Shown here: piece after piece, positions 7,590-16,505 of the stretch | Position numbering within the stretch: the first letter of the stretch is position 1 | How the letters are laid out: the number at the start of each line of letters is the position of its first letter | Source: Fibrobacter sp. | GTDB taxonomy: Bacteria > Fibrobacterota > Fibrobacteria > Fibrobacterales > Fibrobacteraceae | DNA: 64,000 nt | Direction of reading: 5' to 3' | Assembly: GCA_024399065.1 (NCBI GenBank) | Contig: JAKSIB010000015.1 | Location: 1 to 64,000, forward strand | Program-made: the position numbers and the translations under genes | Notes under the pieces: generated by a model | What the model saw: only the letters and a program-made list of their open reading frames with translations | Told to the model about the DNA's origin: nothing | The model's database searches: none

Positions 7590-8285
7590 TCAGAACCGGA
7601 TATCCAAACCGGCCCCCAGTTCGCCTGTGATGTCTCCGTCATATTTTATACCGGCACGGGCATATATTGGTCCTGCTATAAAATATTTTGCCCCAGCCAT
7701 GGCTCCGCTTTGGAATCCGCCGGTTCCATAGCCGATATGGCCATCTGCGTATACACCCCACTTGGACTGGTTGTCCTTCTTGACCACCTTGTCTTCATTG
7801 ACGAATACACTGTCCGTTGTATGTGATACTTGAACAATGGTGTCGTGCACAATTCGTTCGACGTACTGTACGTCAGTCTCGACCTTTCTCGCCTGCAGGT
7901 CAAGTATTGAATCCCTTAGGGTAGAAATGGTTTTCTCGTATGTGGAATAGGCTTCGGTATTTTCGACGTAGATTTCCTTGATGGAATCCTTGTATACAGT
8001 CCTGATCAGCTGTTTGCTTGTCTTAGTGGCTGAAATGGCATATTCCTTTAGCGAATCTCGCTGTGAGGTCGCCACCTGTGCCTGCAGTGTCAGGTCTGAT
8101 ATTTTTTGCTCGTACATTGTTTCACGTTCGCTGTAGTATGTCGCCAGTGAATCTGATGCACGGGACAGTTCCAGTTTCTGATTTGATATTTCCTTCTCGG
8201 TGTATTTGAGTGCGCCGACAATGGTACAAACTACGATAGTTAATGCTATAGTAATGACTGTAAAGAATTTTAGGTTATCCTGCAT
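7590..8285 (-). CDS. Membrane-anchored coiled-coil protein with barrel-like C-terminus
   Basis: 231 residues, CGGAGG upstream. One N-terminal membrane segment (about 8-28) is followed by about 140 residues of coiled coil rich in Ser, Thr and Glu. The last 55 residues alternate small and aromatic residues (WGVYADGHIGYG, GPIYARAGIKYD) and end in GAGLDIRF, with the terminal Phe typical of outer-membrane beta-strands. That topology could bridge inner and outer membranes, as a spanin-like lysis protein would. This is inference; the family is not recognised. Confidence 0.65.
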   Translation of the reverse strand: MQDNLKFFTVITIALTIVVCTIVGALKYTEKEISNQKLELSRASDSLATYYSERETMYEQKISDLTLQAQVATSQRDSLKEYAISATKTSKQLIRTVYKDSIKEIYVENTEAYSTYEKTISTLRDSILDLQARKVETDVQYVERIVHDTIVQVSHTTDSVFVNEDKVVKKDNQSKWGVYADGHIGYGTGGFQSGAMAGAKYFIAGPIYARAGIKYDGDITGELGAGLDIRF

Positions 8286-8307
8286 GCAAGCCTCCGGGAT
8301 CGCAATA

Positions 8308-8315
8308 AGTTTATG
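8308..8315 (-). promoter_or_regulatory. Variant late-type motif CATAAACT
   Basis: One mismatch to TATAAACT, about 22 nt upstream of the start at 8285, set in the small inverted repeat atcgca / tgcgat. Confidence 0.35.
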
Positions 8316-8416
8316 CGATGAACTAATTTAAGCATGTACAAGGAGTATGTATGTACGATTTTGGGGTTAAGATTCTCAGCTTTGTTTACAATTAAGTTTG
8401 GGCTGGATACAGGCTG

Positions 8417-8445
8417 TTGACAGTATCGAATATAGTTGCTATATT
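8417..8445 (+). promoter_or_regulatory. Sigma70-like promoter
   Basis: TTGACA (8417-8422), 17-nt spacer, TATATT (8440-8445); AAGGAG and the ATG at 8466 follow. Confidence 0.75.
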
Positions 8446-8465
8446 TATGCAACTAAGGAGATACT

Positions 8466-9017
8466 ATGCCTAGAGAAATTCCGTTTGTTCCATTTCAGTC
8501 CGATCAGGAAATATTGGACTTTGTACATGCGTTGACCGGGGACCGTAAGGCGGATACTGCTGTCGGTAAGGCCCGTGGGTTGAGTGATTTTCAGATATCC
8601 GTACTGCGGCAAGTATTTGGGAAATCAGGCCCGGCTAACACGAAATTCGTATCTGATGATGTTCGTGAGCAGATTATCGAACAGTATAAGGCTGGTGTTA
8701 ATGTCCAAGAGATATCCAAGAATTTCGATGTATCGGTTTCCCGGATATATGATTTTCTGGCAAAAGCCAAGTGTGACAGGAACCGGCGTGATTTCTGGAC
8801 CCCGATCAAGGAACGTGGCCTGATGCAGATGAGGGACAAGAAACATATGATGTGGAAAGACATCGCAAGGTTCTTTGGAAAGACGATCAACTGTGTCGAA
8901 CGTAAATATAAGTACATGAAGATGGTCGAGGCCAGAACGGCGGAACTCGCCAATGTTAAGTCACAATCTACGTTTGAAACTGAAAATTCTGTTGAAATGG
9001 AAAAGACCGACGATTAG
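8466..9017 (+). CDS. Helix-turn-helix DNA-binding protein
   Basis: 183 residues. The centre (about 62-100) reads as a resolvase/homeodomain-type HTH: VREQIIEQYKAGVNVQEI then DVSVSRIYDFLAKA. A second trihelical segment (about 118-155, KKHMMWKDIARFFGKTIN) looks like a Myb/SANT-type or second HTH. The acidic tail is probably disordered. It is likely a transcription regulator. It has its own sigma70-like promoter and strong terminator, so it is transcribed alone. Confidence 0.75.
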   Translation: MPREIPFVPFQSDQEILDFVHALTGDRKADTAVGKARGLSDFQISVLRQVFGKSGPANTKFVSDDVREQIIEQYKAGVNVQEISKNFDVSVSRIYDFLAKAKCDRNRRDFWTPIKERGLMQMRDKKHMMWKDIARFFGKTINCVERKYKYMKMVEARTAELANVKSQSTFETENSVEMEKTDD

Positions 9018-9031
9018 TCGGTCTTTTTGTT
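9002..9031. terminator. Terminator overlapping the gene end
   Basis: 10-bp stem aaagaccgac / gtcggtcttt with a T run after it; the stop codon TAG is in the loop. Confidence 0.85.
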
Positions 9032-9468
9032 TATCCACGGCGGCGTCGACGTGGCGATGATTGTTTTCCATCGGAGTTGGAATCGTATGGCCATTCGGTT
9101 GGCACTTTCCATGTGAGTATGATTACATTGTCATACGGGTTAGGTTTTACCGAGTATCCTAGCATGAGCAGTTTTGTTTCTAGGATCTTCCATGGAATGC
9201 CGTTCGGGATTGGGATGGCGCATTGGTTTGCACCACCGAAAGCGGCCATCTGTATCATGCCGTTAGCCACATGTTCAAACCACTCAAGCGTGTGGTCCTT
9301 CCATGATTCAACTGTCATTTTTGCAGCTGCCTCTGCGGTAAATGGCTGCGGTACAGGCTCAAACCACTCATGTGCGTGGTCCTTCCATGCACCAGCTGCC
9401 AATTTTGCAGCGTCATCTGCGGGCAATGGCTGTTGTGCAGGTGTTTTATCCGTATTTATTTCGGCCAT
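9031..9468 (-). CDS. Hypothetical protein with WKDH tandem repeat
   Basis: 145 residues from the ATG at 9468 (AAGAGG upstream). Two ~30-residue repeats near 18-75 each carry A-A-K-x5-WKDH-x2-EWFE, then a globular part and a tail of five arginines. No family recognised. It is the last gene of a leftward operon starting at 11717. Confidence 0.7.
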   Translation of the reverse strand: MAEINTDKTPAQQPLPADDAAKLAAGAWKDHAHEWFEPVPQPFTAEAAAKMTVESWKDHTLEWFEHVANGMIQMAAFGGANQCAIPIPNGIPWKILETKLLMLGYSVKPNPYDNVIILTWKVPTEWPYDSNSDGKQSSPRRRRRG

Positions 9469-9479
9469 AATTGAACCTC

Positions 9480-10787
9480 TTAGGTTGATGTGTTGTTTAG
9501 GTAATCGCATATATCGTCATATGACGGTATTACGCCATGAAGTACACGCTCGTATGTCCAGTTGAGCGTCTTGGATACTGCTGCGCCGAATTCAGGACCG
9601 GGCTTGATGGATGATGCCATGACAGCTCGTGTTATGGTTGTACGTGGCACCATATCCTGTACTTTGCAGTATGTTTCGACCATATCGGCAAATGGGATGT
9701 CTTTTTCCATAATGCTATGATATACGGCCCTGAGACGGGTTATATTCGGGTTACTTGCCATCTCTACACGAGTTATCAGGTCCATGTCGCCGGACTTGAT
9801 CTTTTCAATGCTGGATGCAATCCATTTAGTTGTCCGTATCATGTCTACCGTACAACGGAAGTCGTGCATTGCCTTGTCAATGCATTCCGAATCGATAAAT
9901 AGAAGTGCCATTGCCGTAATGTCGTCGTAGTGCAGTTCCGGGAACATTCCGGCGTGATCTGCAATCGCACGGTTTCGTATACGGATAAGAGTAGAACGTG
10001 ATATCATGGCGCATTGCGATACATGCAGGTGAGCGTCGCATGAATGGAATAGTGAAACGAAATCGGCAAAAGCGGTTGCACCATATTTTGCACATTTCTG
10101 GAATTCGGCATATATTCGGTCAATGGAGATTTTTTCAAGCATTGACACATTCTTGATGATGCTGTCTTTGGTATCGTCATCAATGCCCATGGTAAATCGT
10201 GCGGCGAAGCGCATTGCACGAATTATGCGGAGGCCATCTTCAGAGAACCGGTCATCCGGGTTGCCTACAGTACGGATATATCCGACCATAAGGTCATGGA
10301 TGCCGTCGTGGTAGTCGATGATGTTACCATCCCGGTCTATTCCCATTGCATTGATTGTAAAGTCTCGACGATCAGTATCTTCCTTGAATGAATTGGTGAG
10401 ACTGATATGGTCTGGATGGCGGCCATCGGTATATCCTTGTTCGGTACGGAATTGTGTTACCTCGAACCAGTCGTTCTTATGCTGAACTAAAATCGTCCCA
10501 TGGGCTTCTCCGTTATTGCTTTCGCAGCGGAAAGCCTTCTGCAGTTCGCTGATCGGCATGTTTGTAGCTATGTCGATGTCGTGTATTTTGGATGGCTTAT
10601 TCAATAAAGCTTCAAGAATCAAGTCTCGTACTGAACCACCTACAATATACGCCTCATATGGCACACCTTCCGAATTCGTATGGCTTGTGATAAGTCGCAT
10701 CAGCTCGATTCCGGACCGTAATGTTTTGCCCTTGTACATGGACAGGTCGATACGCATGGCATCGTAATTGAACGCCTTTTTGATCAT
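9480..10787 (-). CDS. cca: tRNA nucleotidyltransferase (CCA-adding enzyme)
   Basis: 435 residues from the ATG at 10787, whose start overlaps the stop of the upstream small gene (TAATG). Class II nucleotidyltransferase: GGSVRDL near 50, the metal-binding pair D-I-D near 69, the R-R-D-F-T-I-N-A-M block near 143, and the E-D-G-L-R-I-I-R-A-M-R-F-A template-binding block near 183. It adds or repairs the 3' CCA of tRNAs. Poly(A) polymerases share the fold, but the blocks favour the CCA type. With RtcB and the Thg1-like enzyme it forms a possible tRNA repair set. Confidence 0.9.
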   Translation of the reverse strand: MIKKAFNYDAMRIDLSMYKGKTLRSGIELMRLITSHTNSEGVPYEAYIVGGSVRDLILEALLNKPSKIHDIDIATNMPISELQKAFRCESNNGEAHGTILVQHKNDWFEVTQFRTEQGYTDGRHPDHISLTNSFKEDTDRRDFTINAMGIDRDGNIIDYHDGIHDLMVGYIRTVGNPDDRFSEDGLRIIRAMRFAARFTMGIDDDTKDSIIKNVSMLEKISIDRIYAEFQKCAKYGATAFADFVSLFHSCDAHLHVSQCAMISRSTLIRIRNRAIADHAGMFPELHYDDITAMALLFIDSECIDKAMHDFRCTVDMIRTTKWIASSIEKIKSGDMDLITRVEMASNPNITRLRAVYHSIMEKDIPFADMVETYCKVQDMVPRTTITRAVMASSIKPGPEFGAAVSKTLNWTYERVLHGVIPSYDDICDYLNNTST

Positions 10788-10945
10788 TAGTCGTTTCCTT
10801 TCCAGTAGCCTTCCTCGGATTCTTCCCAGCAGCCGTTCCAGTATGGATTGTCGTTGCTGGAGCATGCCAGCAAGGACGTAGTGAAATCGAATTCGATTAC
10901 CTTCATGGAAGGTGGTGTATATGGTTTCTTTTGTTGTGTACTCAT
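10787..10945 (-). CDS. Small Trp/Tyr-rich protein
   Basis: 52 residues (starts MSTQQKKPYT, ends EEGYWKGND), below common length cut-offs. The ATG overlaps the stop of the upstream gene (ATGA) and the stop overlaps the cca start, with AAGGA upstream. The tight coupling supports a real gene. Function unknown. Confidence 0.7.
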   Translation of the reverse strand: MSTQQKKPYTPPSMKVIEFDFTTSLLACSSNDNPYWNGCWEESEEGYWKGND

Positions 10946-11322
10946 GTTATATCCTTGAACAATGGTCGTCTGACCTTTGAACCGTACATCAAGAAGTAGC
11001 CGATGTATCGGGTAAGTCGGCAGAACATGTGTGGGTCACGTCTGCGGGCGCTTTTCCTGATGCAGTGAATTGTTCGGTTATGGTAATGCATTGTCTTGTT
11101 AAGCTCATGGATGCATTCACCGATATCTTCAGGGTGTTTCTTGTGTTTACGGTTCAACTCCATGATATTAGAGTTTATTTTGGTTAATGCTCTATGATAC
11201 GAATGAAGAGTAAAGACCATGAGGTTATGCTGATTGACCATGGTTTCTACTATACGGAGCAATGCTTCACGGTCTCGGTACAGGCTGCGTTCGTCTGTCG
11301 GCTGTCTTGTAGTATTGGTCAT
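10942..11322 (-). CDS. Hypothetical basic helical protein
   Basis: 126 residues, rich in Arg, Lys and His, long helices and a hydrophobic patch near the end (YIGYFLMYG). It overlaps both neighbours by 4 nt (ATGA). No domain recognised. Confidence 0.75.
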   Translation of the reverse strand: MTNTTRQPTDERSLYRDREALLRIVETMVNQHNLMVFTLHSYHRALTKINSNIMELNRKHKKHPEDIGECIHELNKTMHYHNRTIHCIRKSARRRDPHMFCRLTRYIGYFLMYGSKVRRPLFKDIT

Positions 11323-11717
11323 TTGAAAATGATCTCCGTAATGTTGTGGTAGGTGATATGGATACCGGCTGCATCAATCGTATGTACGATCAAATGCTTG
11401 TTTTTGCCAATCTGGATATCTGCTATGCGGACGTCTTTTTGAAGGGTCGCTGCGTTGGTGAACGTGTCATCGACAAGAAAGATGCTTTCATAATCGTTGC
11501 AGTCAGGATCATCTGACTGGTTGAACCGGATTGCAATGATTTGACCCATTGTTTTGACGATATTTGCCGCCTGCATGACGACTGACATCTTGATCAGACC
11601 TCTGAACGGCATGATGCGGTCAATAAGCTTGTCGTTGGTCAACGGGTGTTGCCTCGAAATTTTCACAATGTTGCTTGATACGAACTTAACGTCGATACTG
11701 CTGTAATTATGCTGCAT
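11319..11717 (-). CDS. Hypothetical protein, first gene of the cca operon
   Basis: 132 residues, mixed alpha/beta, no recognised family. It is the first gene after the leftward promoter at 11735-11763, with CAGAGG before the ATG. Confidence 0.75.
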   Translation of the reverse strand: MQHNYSSIDVKFVSSNIVKISRQHPLTNDKLIDRIMPFRGLIKMSVVMQAANIVKTMGQIIAIRFNQSDDPDCNDYESIFLVDDTFTNAATLQKDVRIADIQIGKNKHLIVHTIDAAGIHITYHNITEIIFK

Positions 11718-11734
11718 AGAATTCCTCTGATGCC

Positions 11735-11763
11735 AATATAATAAAATGGCAGGGTTACGTCAA
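11735..11763 (-). promoter_or_regulatory. Sigma70-like promoter, leftward
   Basis: On the minus strand TTGACG (11758-11763), 17-nt spacer, TATATT (11735-11740). The -35 lies in the loop of an 8-bp inverted repeat (ggcagggt / accctgcc, 11748-11772). Confidence 0.65.
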
Positions 11764-11881
11764 TACCCTGCCTGTGCATAATATTAAAACTCTGACCCGT
11801 TTACGCTTAACGGAAAGCCCACGGCTGAAGCCGTTGGATGATGAAAACAGTTGCCAACTGGGAAAAGTTTTTGTAGATTGT

Positions 11882-11889
11882 TATAAACT
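11882..11889 (+). promoter_or_regulatory. Late-type promoter inside TnpB element copy 2
   Basis: TATAAACT at the same position in the element as in copies 1 and 3. Confidence 0.5.
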
Positions 11890-11996
11890 TATTTATGATA
11901 AGAGTTCTTGGCAGTCCTCCTATCAAGGTTAGATTTTAGAATGTCCTCGGAACGCTGACTGCCAATTTTAAGTGTTTCGGGGACATTTGCTTATCT

Positions 11997-13100
11997 ATGG
12001 TTGAATTGAAGACGTACAAGTACAAGCTGTATGATCGGGATGCGTTAAAGTATCTCGACGGCATACTTGTTATTGCTGGTCGGATATACAACCACTGTAT
12101 AGCTTTGCACCGTAGGTACTACGGCATATACAATAAGATGCTGAACAAGTATCAGTTGCAGAAGCACTTAACCAAATTGAAACGACAGTATCCAGAGTGG
12201 AATGAGGTTCCTTCGCAAGCCATACAAGATATAACGGATAGAATAGACCGAGCATATCGGCTGTTCTTCTCGAACTTGAAATCTGGGAAGAAGACTAATC
12301 CTCCTCACTTTCAGAAGACAGATAAATACCGTTCATTCACGACGAAGCAAGCTGGATATAAGTTCCATGGTTTAAATCGTGTTAAGATAGGCAAGAAAGA
12401 CTTCCCCTACTGGAATAGTAGAAATTTCGATGGCAATGTCAAAACATTGACCGTCAAACGCAAGAGTAACGGCTTCTATATATACATTGTCGTAGAGCAA
12501 GAATGTACACAGACAGAGTGGACTAAATCGGGTGAAATCGTTGGTTTCGACTTCAGTCTGCATGACTTCTTGGTTTCCTCTAACGGTGATGATTGCAGTA
12601 TGCCTAAAATTTTGCGGAAGAACCTCAATTCTTTAAGGAACTTATCGGAGAAATACCGTAGGTCTAAAGGTAAACGAGGTTCGCTGCGTACATTGCAGAA
12701 GCTACATGAGAAGGTGGCTAATCAGCGTTTGGACATGCACTGGAAGCTGGCACGGCAAATGTGCCGTGACTACGATGTGATGGTGTTCGAGACGCTAGAC
12801 TTAGCTAATATGTCCAAGAAATACAAGAAATCGATGTATGACTTCGGGTTCAACACTTTCTTGAACATACTGGAGTATGTGGCACACAAGACTGGCAAGA
12901 CCGTTATGTATGCGGACAAGTGGTATCCATCTAGTCAGCTATGCTCCAAATGTGGATTTCAAAACCACGAATTGAAGGATGTATCTATACGACATTGGAT
13001 ATGTCCTAGCTGTGGTGCAGAACATGATAGGGATAGGAACGCCGCAATTAACTTATGTAAGGTAGGGGCATCTACCTTTGGGACATGTTGCTCGCAGTAG
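11997..13100 (+). CDS. tnpB: TnpB RNA-guided endonuclease (copy 2)
   Basis: 367 residues, nearly identical to copy 1 with intact RuvC residues (GFDFSLHD, VFETLD, HDRDRNAA) and zinc ribbon (CSKCG, CPSCG). Differences are patchy: one central block is identical to copy 1, while the stretch around 12727-12890 follows copy 3, including wording of synonymous codons. That suggests gene conversion between copies. Confidence 0.93.
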   Translation: MVELKTYKYKLYDRDALKYLDGILVIAGRIYNHCIALHRRYYGIYNKMLNKYQLQKHLTKLKRQYPEWNEVPSQAIQDITDRIDRAYRLFFSNLKSGKKTNPPHFQKTDKYRSFTTKQAGYKFHGLNRVKIGKKDFPYWNSRNFDGNVKTLTVKRKSNGFYIYIVVEQECTQTEWTKSGEIVGFDFSLHDFLVSSNGDDCSMPKILRKNLNSLRNLSEKYRRSKGKRGSLRTLQKLHEKVANQRLDMHWKLARQMCRDYDVMVFETLDLANMSKKYKKSMYDFGFNTFLNILEYVAHKTGKTVMYADKWYPSSQLCSKCGFQNHELKDVSIRHWICPSCGAEHDRDRNAAINLCKVGASTFGTCCSQ

Positions 13101-13143
13101 CAACTCCCAGAATCCCACAACTTTAGTCGTGGGAGTATGTCAA
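13039..13143 (+). ncRNA. Predicted omega-RNA scaffold of TnpB copy 2
   Basis: Same hairpin series as copy 1. The guide would begin ctagaatatgctgaaa at 13144. The 5' limit is approximate. Confidence 0.65.
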
Positions 13144-13232
13144 CTAGAATATGCTGAAAACTTTCCATTGAAAAATGTCCTTTGGATGGTACAGCTTAAA
13201 TATAACATATCCCAGAATGCATGTCAATACTT

Positions 13233-13823
13233 TTATAATAGCATCTTTTTTGCGTATTTATTGATTACATCCGATACATAGCGTACAAAAAATACCTCTG
13301 ACCTGTTTGGAATTTTATAGGGGGTTGTGGCGTGCGGAATCTCGTATGTGCTATATTTTAATGGATTTAAGTTAATGTCGTCGATTGTCGCTAAATCTTC
13401 CACACCACTATGTATGCAGATTCCGATCAGGCGGGTTATCATGCCGGTTGTTGGCCCAGAAATATATTCATCATGATATTGTCTATATTTTTTGATAATT
13501 TTCTTTGCGGTTTGCAAATCGCAGCTAAACAGAATGCCTGTAACTAGTTGGCTATACTCAAATTGGCACTGGCTAAGTAGATCTACTAAGAACCCATATT
13601 CGACAAAATCCGTTCCTCTTGTTAATACGATGAAGATGTCATTCGTTTCATTAACACGGGGATTGCCGATTCGCATGGTTAGCGCAGGAAATTGTTCCTG
13701 CGGGTGGCTGATTCGTATTCCATAGGTACCGCCGTGTTCATCTGAGTATGAGACCAATGAGATTAAATTTAATGTGGCGATGTAATCCACTAAAGCTGTC
13801 AGAGTTGTCTTGAAATCGGTCAT
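13233..13823 (-). CDS. Hypothetical protein with C-terminal NPLxY module
   Basis: 196 residues. No known domain. The C-terminal third contains D-D-I-N-L-N-P-L-K-Y (about 152-161) and ends YAKKMLL. The same pattern appears in the next two upstream genes and, at the N-terminus, in the two FISUMP proteins. It is the last gene of a three-gene leftward operon with 4-nt overlaps. Confidence 0.75.
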   Translation of the reverse strand: MTDFKTTLTALVDYIATLNLISLVSYSDEHGGTYGIRISHPQEQFPALTMRIGNPRVNETNDIFIVLTRGTDFVEYGFLVDLLSQCQFEYSQLVTGILFSCDLQTAKKIIKKYRQYHDEYISGPTTGMITRLIGICIHSGVEDLATIDDINLNPLKYSTYEIPHATTPYKIPNRSEVFFVRYVSDVINKYAKKMLL

Positions 13824-14497
13824 ATAAGAAGGCTCTTAGCATACATGGATGCCATTTTTAGAATGTCATTACAATACATATCATACACATTGTATGAATT
13901 GCCGCCGCATGTTGCTGGGTTGATGTATGCTAATGGATTGCATGCAATTTCGTCTGCACTGTCAGGAATTCCAAGTTTATGCAACGGTGTACCATCAGCA
14001 GCATCCCGGCAGTTTGATATCATCCGGTTGATCATGTCATGTATGCTGAATGTGCTAACATATTCCTTGAATTTTGCAAAGCAGTCGTCCTCTTCTTGCT
14101 CGGGTATTACATTGTATGTTTGCTTGAGTAAGATAGATAATGGGCGGTCCATTTTATAGTTTAAAAAGTCTATTCCATATCGTGAAGATGCTGACGAAGT
14201 TATGCTTACACCGCATGGAAAACGGGTTTCCCATATTGGATCCATATTGTCGTCCGACCGACGGCCGTATATATCTATATTGTTGAATGGAAATTGTAGA
14301 ACTTTCTGTATTACTATGTCACCAAACTTGAACAGCTTGCCCCCGGCGTTCAGCGACAAGAAATATGTCGACATCGATGGAAATGCTTTCACATCGACTA
14401 CGAGAATGTCATTGTGTTGTAGTTTGTCAATGAAGGCATGGATCGCTTGATCAGTGACCTTGTCATGCGGATTTTGATTGGTTCCAAGTTCAGTCAT
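13820..14497 (-). CDS. Hypothetical protein with C-terminal NPLxY module
   Basis: 225 residues, mixed alpha/beta. The C-terminus has DEIACNPLAY and ends YAKSLLI, as in its neighbours. It overlaps both by 4 nt (ATGA). Role unknown; the three may form a complex or share a processing signal. Confidence 0.75.
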   Translation of the reverse strand: MTELGTNQNPHDKVTDQAIHAFIDKLQHNDILVVDVKAFPSMSTYFLSLNAGGKLFKFGDIVIQKVLQFPFNNIDIYGRRSDDNMDPIWETRFPCGVSITSSASSRYGIDFLNYKMDRPLSILLKQTYNVIPEQEEDDCFAKFKEYVSTFSIHDMINRMISNCRDAADGTPLHKLGIPDSADEIACNPLAYINPATCGGNSYNVYDMYCNDILKMASMYAKSLLI

Positions 14498-15150
14498 CGT
14501 GATAGTAGCCCCGTCGCATACTGTTTTGCAATCAGGAACAGCGTATGCTCGTAACGGTCCTTGGTCAATTCCATGATTGTAGTGATAGATGGCTGCCCGT
14601 CGGCCATGGCGTACTTTACCGGATTGGTCACGATGTCGTCAAATGACTCGATTCGTGAAAAACAGCCGGTCTGTTTGCACATCTGGATACCATTTGTAAA
14701 GAATTTTTTCAGGGTGAATGCTTTCATGTACCGCCTGATAAGCTCGAACTCCTCGGCTGTGTTGACTATCTGGAACATATTGTCGACAAAGAAACAATTG
14801 TTGGTACGCATTGAGTATAGATAATCGATTCCTAGAACACCCGAGATTGTATGCTTATTGCAAGACACGTACATCCTGTCGATCGCCTGATCGAATAACG
14901 GGACCGAATCCGGGTTACAGAGGTTATCTGCCGTTGCGCCTATTTTACATTCGACCAATATGCGTAAAAATGGATCTTCATCGCCTTTGTTTGGGTTCGG
15001 CCAAATGTCGATTGCGAGTTTCTTGCTGTATTTTCCATGAGTTAGATCGTGACCGATCTTAGGATATAGTCCGGTAGCCTCTATAGCCCGCATCAAGTTG
15101 GCTATAGGTGACGTTGTGTCTGAATTTAAAAAATTGAATGGTCTAACCAT
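14494..15150 (-). CDS. Hypothetical protein with C-terminal NPLxY module, leaderless
   Basis: 218 residues from the ATG at 15150, which lies 7 nt after the TATATT of its promoter; a longer frame to 15186 would start inside the -35 box. The C-terminus has DDIVTNPVKY and ends YATGLLSR. First gene of the leftward operon. No domain recognised. Confidence 0.75.
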   Translation of the reverse strand: MVRPFNFLNSDTTSPIANLMRAIEATGLYPKIGHDLTHGKYSKKLAIDIWPNPNKGDEDPFLRILVECKIGATADNLCNPDSVPLFDQAIDRMYVSCNKHTISGVLGIDYLYSMRTNNCFFVDNMFQIVNTAEEFELIRRYMKAFTLKKFFTNGIQMCKQTGCFSRIESFDDIVTNPVKYAMADGQPSITTIMELTKDRYEHTLFLIAKQYATGLLSR

Positions 15151-15157
15151 GGCACGT

Positions 15158-15186
15158 AATATACTATTTTGATTAAACCATGTCAA
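15158..15186 (-). promoter_or_regulatory. Sigma70-like leaderless promoter, leftward
   Basis: Minus strand TTGACA (15181-15186), 17-nt spacer, TATATT (15158-15163), then 7 nt to the ATG. Confidence 0.8.
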
Positions 15187-15196
15187 GAGTCTGGTT

Positions 15197-15204
15197 TATA
15201 AACT
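15197..15204 (+). promoter_or_regulatory. Late-type promoter of the glycan operon
   Basis: TATAAACT ending 6 nt before the ATG at 15211, back to back with the leftward sigma70-like promoter. Confidence 0.7.
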
Positions 15205-15210
15205 ACTTGC

Positions 15211-15816
15211 ATGACGAATATAATCATAAGTAATTGTTGCGCAGGTGCCGACATATACAACTTTGCCCATAAGGAATTTGACAACCCGTTCATGTGGTGC
15301 CGGATTTCAGGAAAGAATATGCTTGCATTGATAAGCAGATGGGGTGATATAGATTGGGAACGGGTCATACCTACGGCTAATTTCGATGGGCTCCATACTG
15401 GATTGAACGTTGACGGTATTGACATAGATTATCCGCACTATAAATATGATGTGCTGCCAACATATAAATCTGGCGTAGACGTGCGTTCTAAGGATATTTT
15501 GAACTATACCATGGACAAGTACCGTGCTAGGGTTAAACGAATGCTCAGCGGGCCTGTAAACCCGGTTTTTGTAGTAATTACTTATCCAGAAAACCATATG
15601 GGCCTAGATGACATAGTGACGATGCGGAATATGTGCGCCGATCGGCATTACCGGTCTTTCATAGTCACATGCGATGCGGTGGATAGCTTAGGTTGTGTCA
15701 CCGTGTACAGGGACCCGGCCGTAAATACCGTACCTAAGAAGAATCCGGGCTATTTTCTGCGTAAGCATAATATTTATGCCGCCGCAAGTAAACTTATCAC
15801 GGGAGACGTACTGTGA
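15211..15816 (+). CDS. DUF1919-family glycan biosynthesis protein
   Basis: 201 residues. The start (IIISNCCAGADIYN) and the following segments (NPFMWCRI, F-x-x-L-I) match DUF1919, a family found in exopolysaccharide and capsule clusters and thought to act on sugars. It is the first gene of the rightward glycan operon, probably leaderless behind a late-type promoter, and overlaps the next gene by 4 nt. Confidence 0.75.
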   Translation: MTNIIISNCCAGADIYNFAHKEFDNPFMWCRISGKNMLALISRWGDIDWERVIPTANFDGLHTGLNVDGIDIDYPHYKYDVLPTYKSGVDVRSKDILNYTMDKYRARVKRMLSGPVNPVFVVITYPENHMGLDDIVTMRNMCADRHYRSFIVTCDAVDSLGCVTVYRDPAVNTVPKKNPGYFLRKHNIYAAASKLITGDVL

Positions 15817-16505
15817 TTGACCTGAAAGACATATCCGTTGTAACGTGTAACTATAACACGCCTGAGTTTACCCGCAGGATGGCCGAATCGTTGTTCTATC
15901 ATCTGAACCAGCGCATCACAATGATTATCATGGATAATGGGAAAGACCATCCGTTGAATTTTTCCGATTATCATACCTATAATGTGTACAACAATACTTG
16001 TCACAGCATCATCCCGGACCACCGTCAGGGAAGCCATGACCATTGTCATGCGGTGGATTACGCCATAAAAAACTTGGTGTCGACTAAGTGGGTGGTCATC
16101 AGTGACAACGACGTGGTTTACAAGCCTACTGTAAAGGGGTTTCTGGAAAATCTAGATGAGAGTGTGGATTGCTATGGCGAGATTGGATGGGACCATACCC
16201 CGCCTGACCGGATTTTTCCGTATTTTTGCGTGATTAACCGTGACAAGTTCATTGCCGATAATATGGACTATTATGATCCGGACAGACTGCTTAAATATCA
16301 TATGGACGGGATGTATATACAGCAAGAATATAATTTTATGGATACTGGATATTCGTTCTACGAGGACGCCAAGGCTAAAAACTGGTTGATTAGGGAAATC
16401 AAGATGGACGACTATATCATGCATCTAGGCCAAGCGTCTTTGTACAGAAAGCATTTTCGTGACTGGGTGGAAGCAACCCGGCACCTGTATAACGAGGAGA
16501 CATGA
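15813..16505 (+). CDS. GT-A family glycosyltransferase
   Basis: 230 residues. It opens with ISVVTCNYNTPEFTRRM, like family 2 transferases, has a predicted donor-metal motif S-D-N-D-V near 93 (a DxD variant), and an H-T-P-P-D-R-I-F-P-Y block near 132. It presumably transfers a sugar from a nucleotide donor in the cytoplasm. A paralogue is at 17151-17864. It overlaps both neighbours. Confidence 0.8.
   Translation: MIDLKDISVVTCNYNTPEFTRRMAESLFYHLNQRITMIIMDNGKDHPLNFSDYHTYNVYNNTCHSIIPDHRQGSHDHCHAVDYAIKNLVSTKWVVISDNDVVYKPTVKGFLENLDESVDCYGEIGWDHTPPDRIFPYFCVINRDKFIADNMDYYDPDRLLKYHMDGMYIQQEYNFMDTGYSFYEDAKAKNWLIREIKMDDYIMHLGQASLYRKHFRDWVEATRHLYNEET

Larger units (their letters stand above)
11805..13143 (+). 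mobile_element. IS608-like tnpB-only element, copy 2
   Basis: 1339 bp, flanked on the left by TTAC (11801-11804) and ending at TCAA (13140-13143). The left palindrome (cccacggc / gccgttgg) and right palindrome (cccacaac / gtcgtggg) each have one mismatch relative to copy 1. It lies between leftward operons; no split gene was found. Confidence 0.9.
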
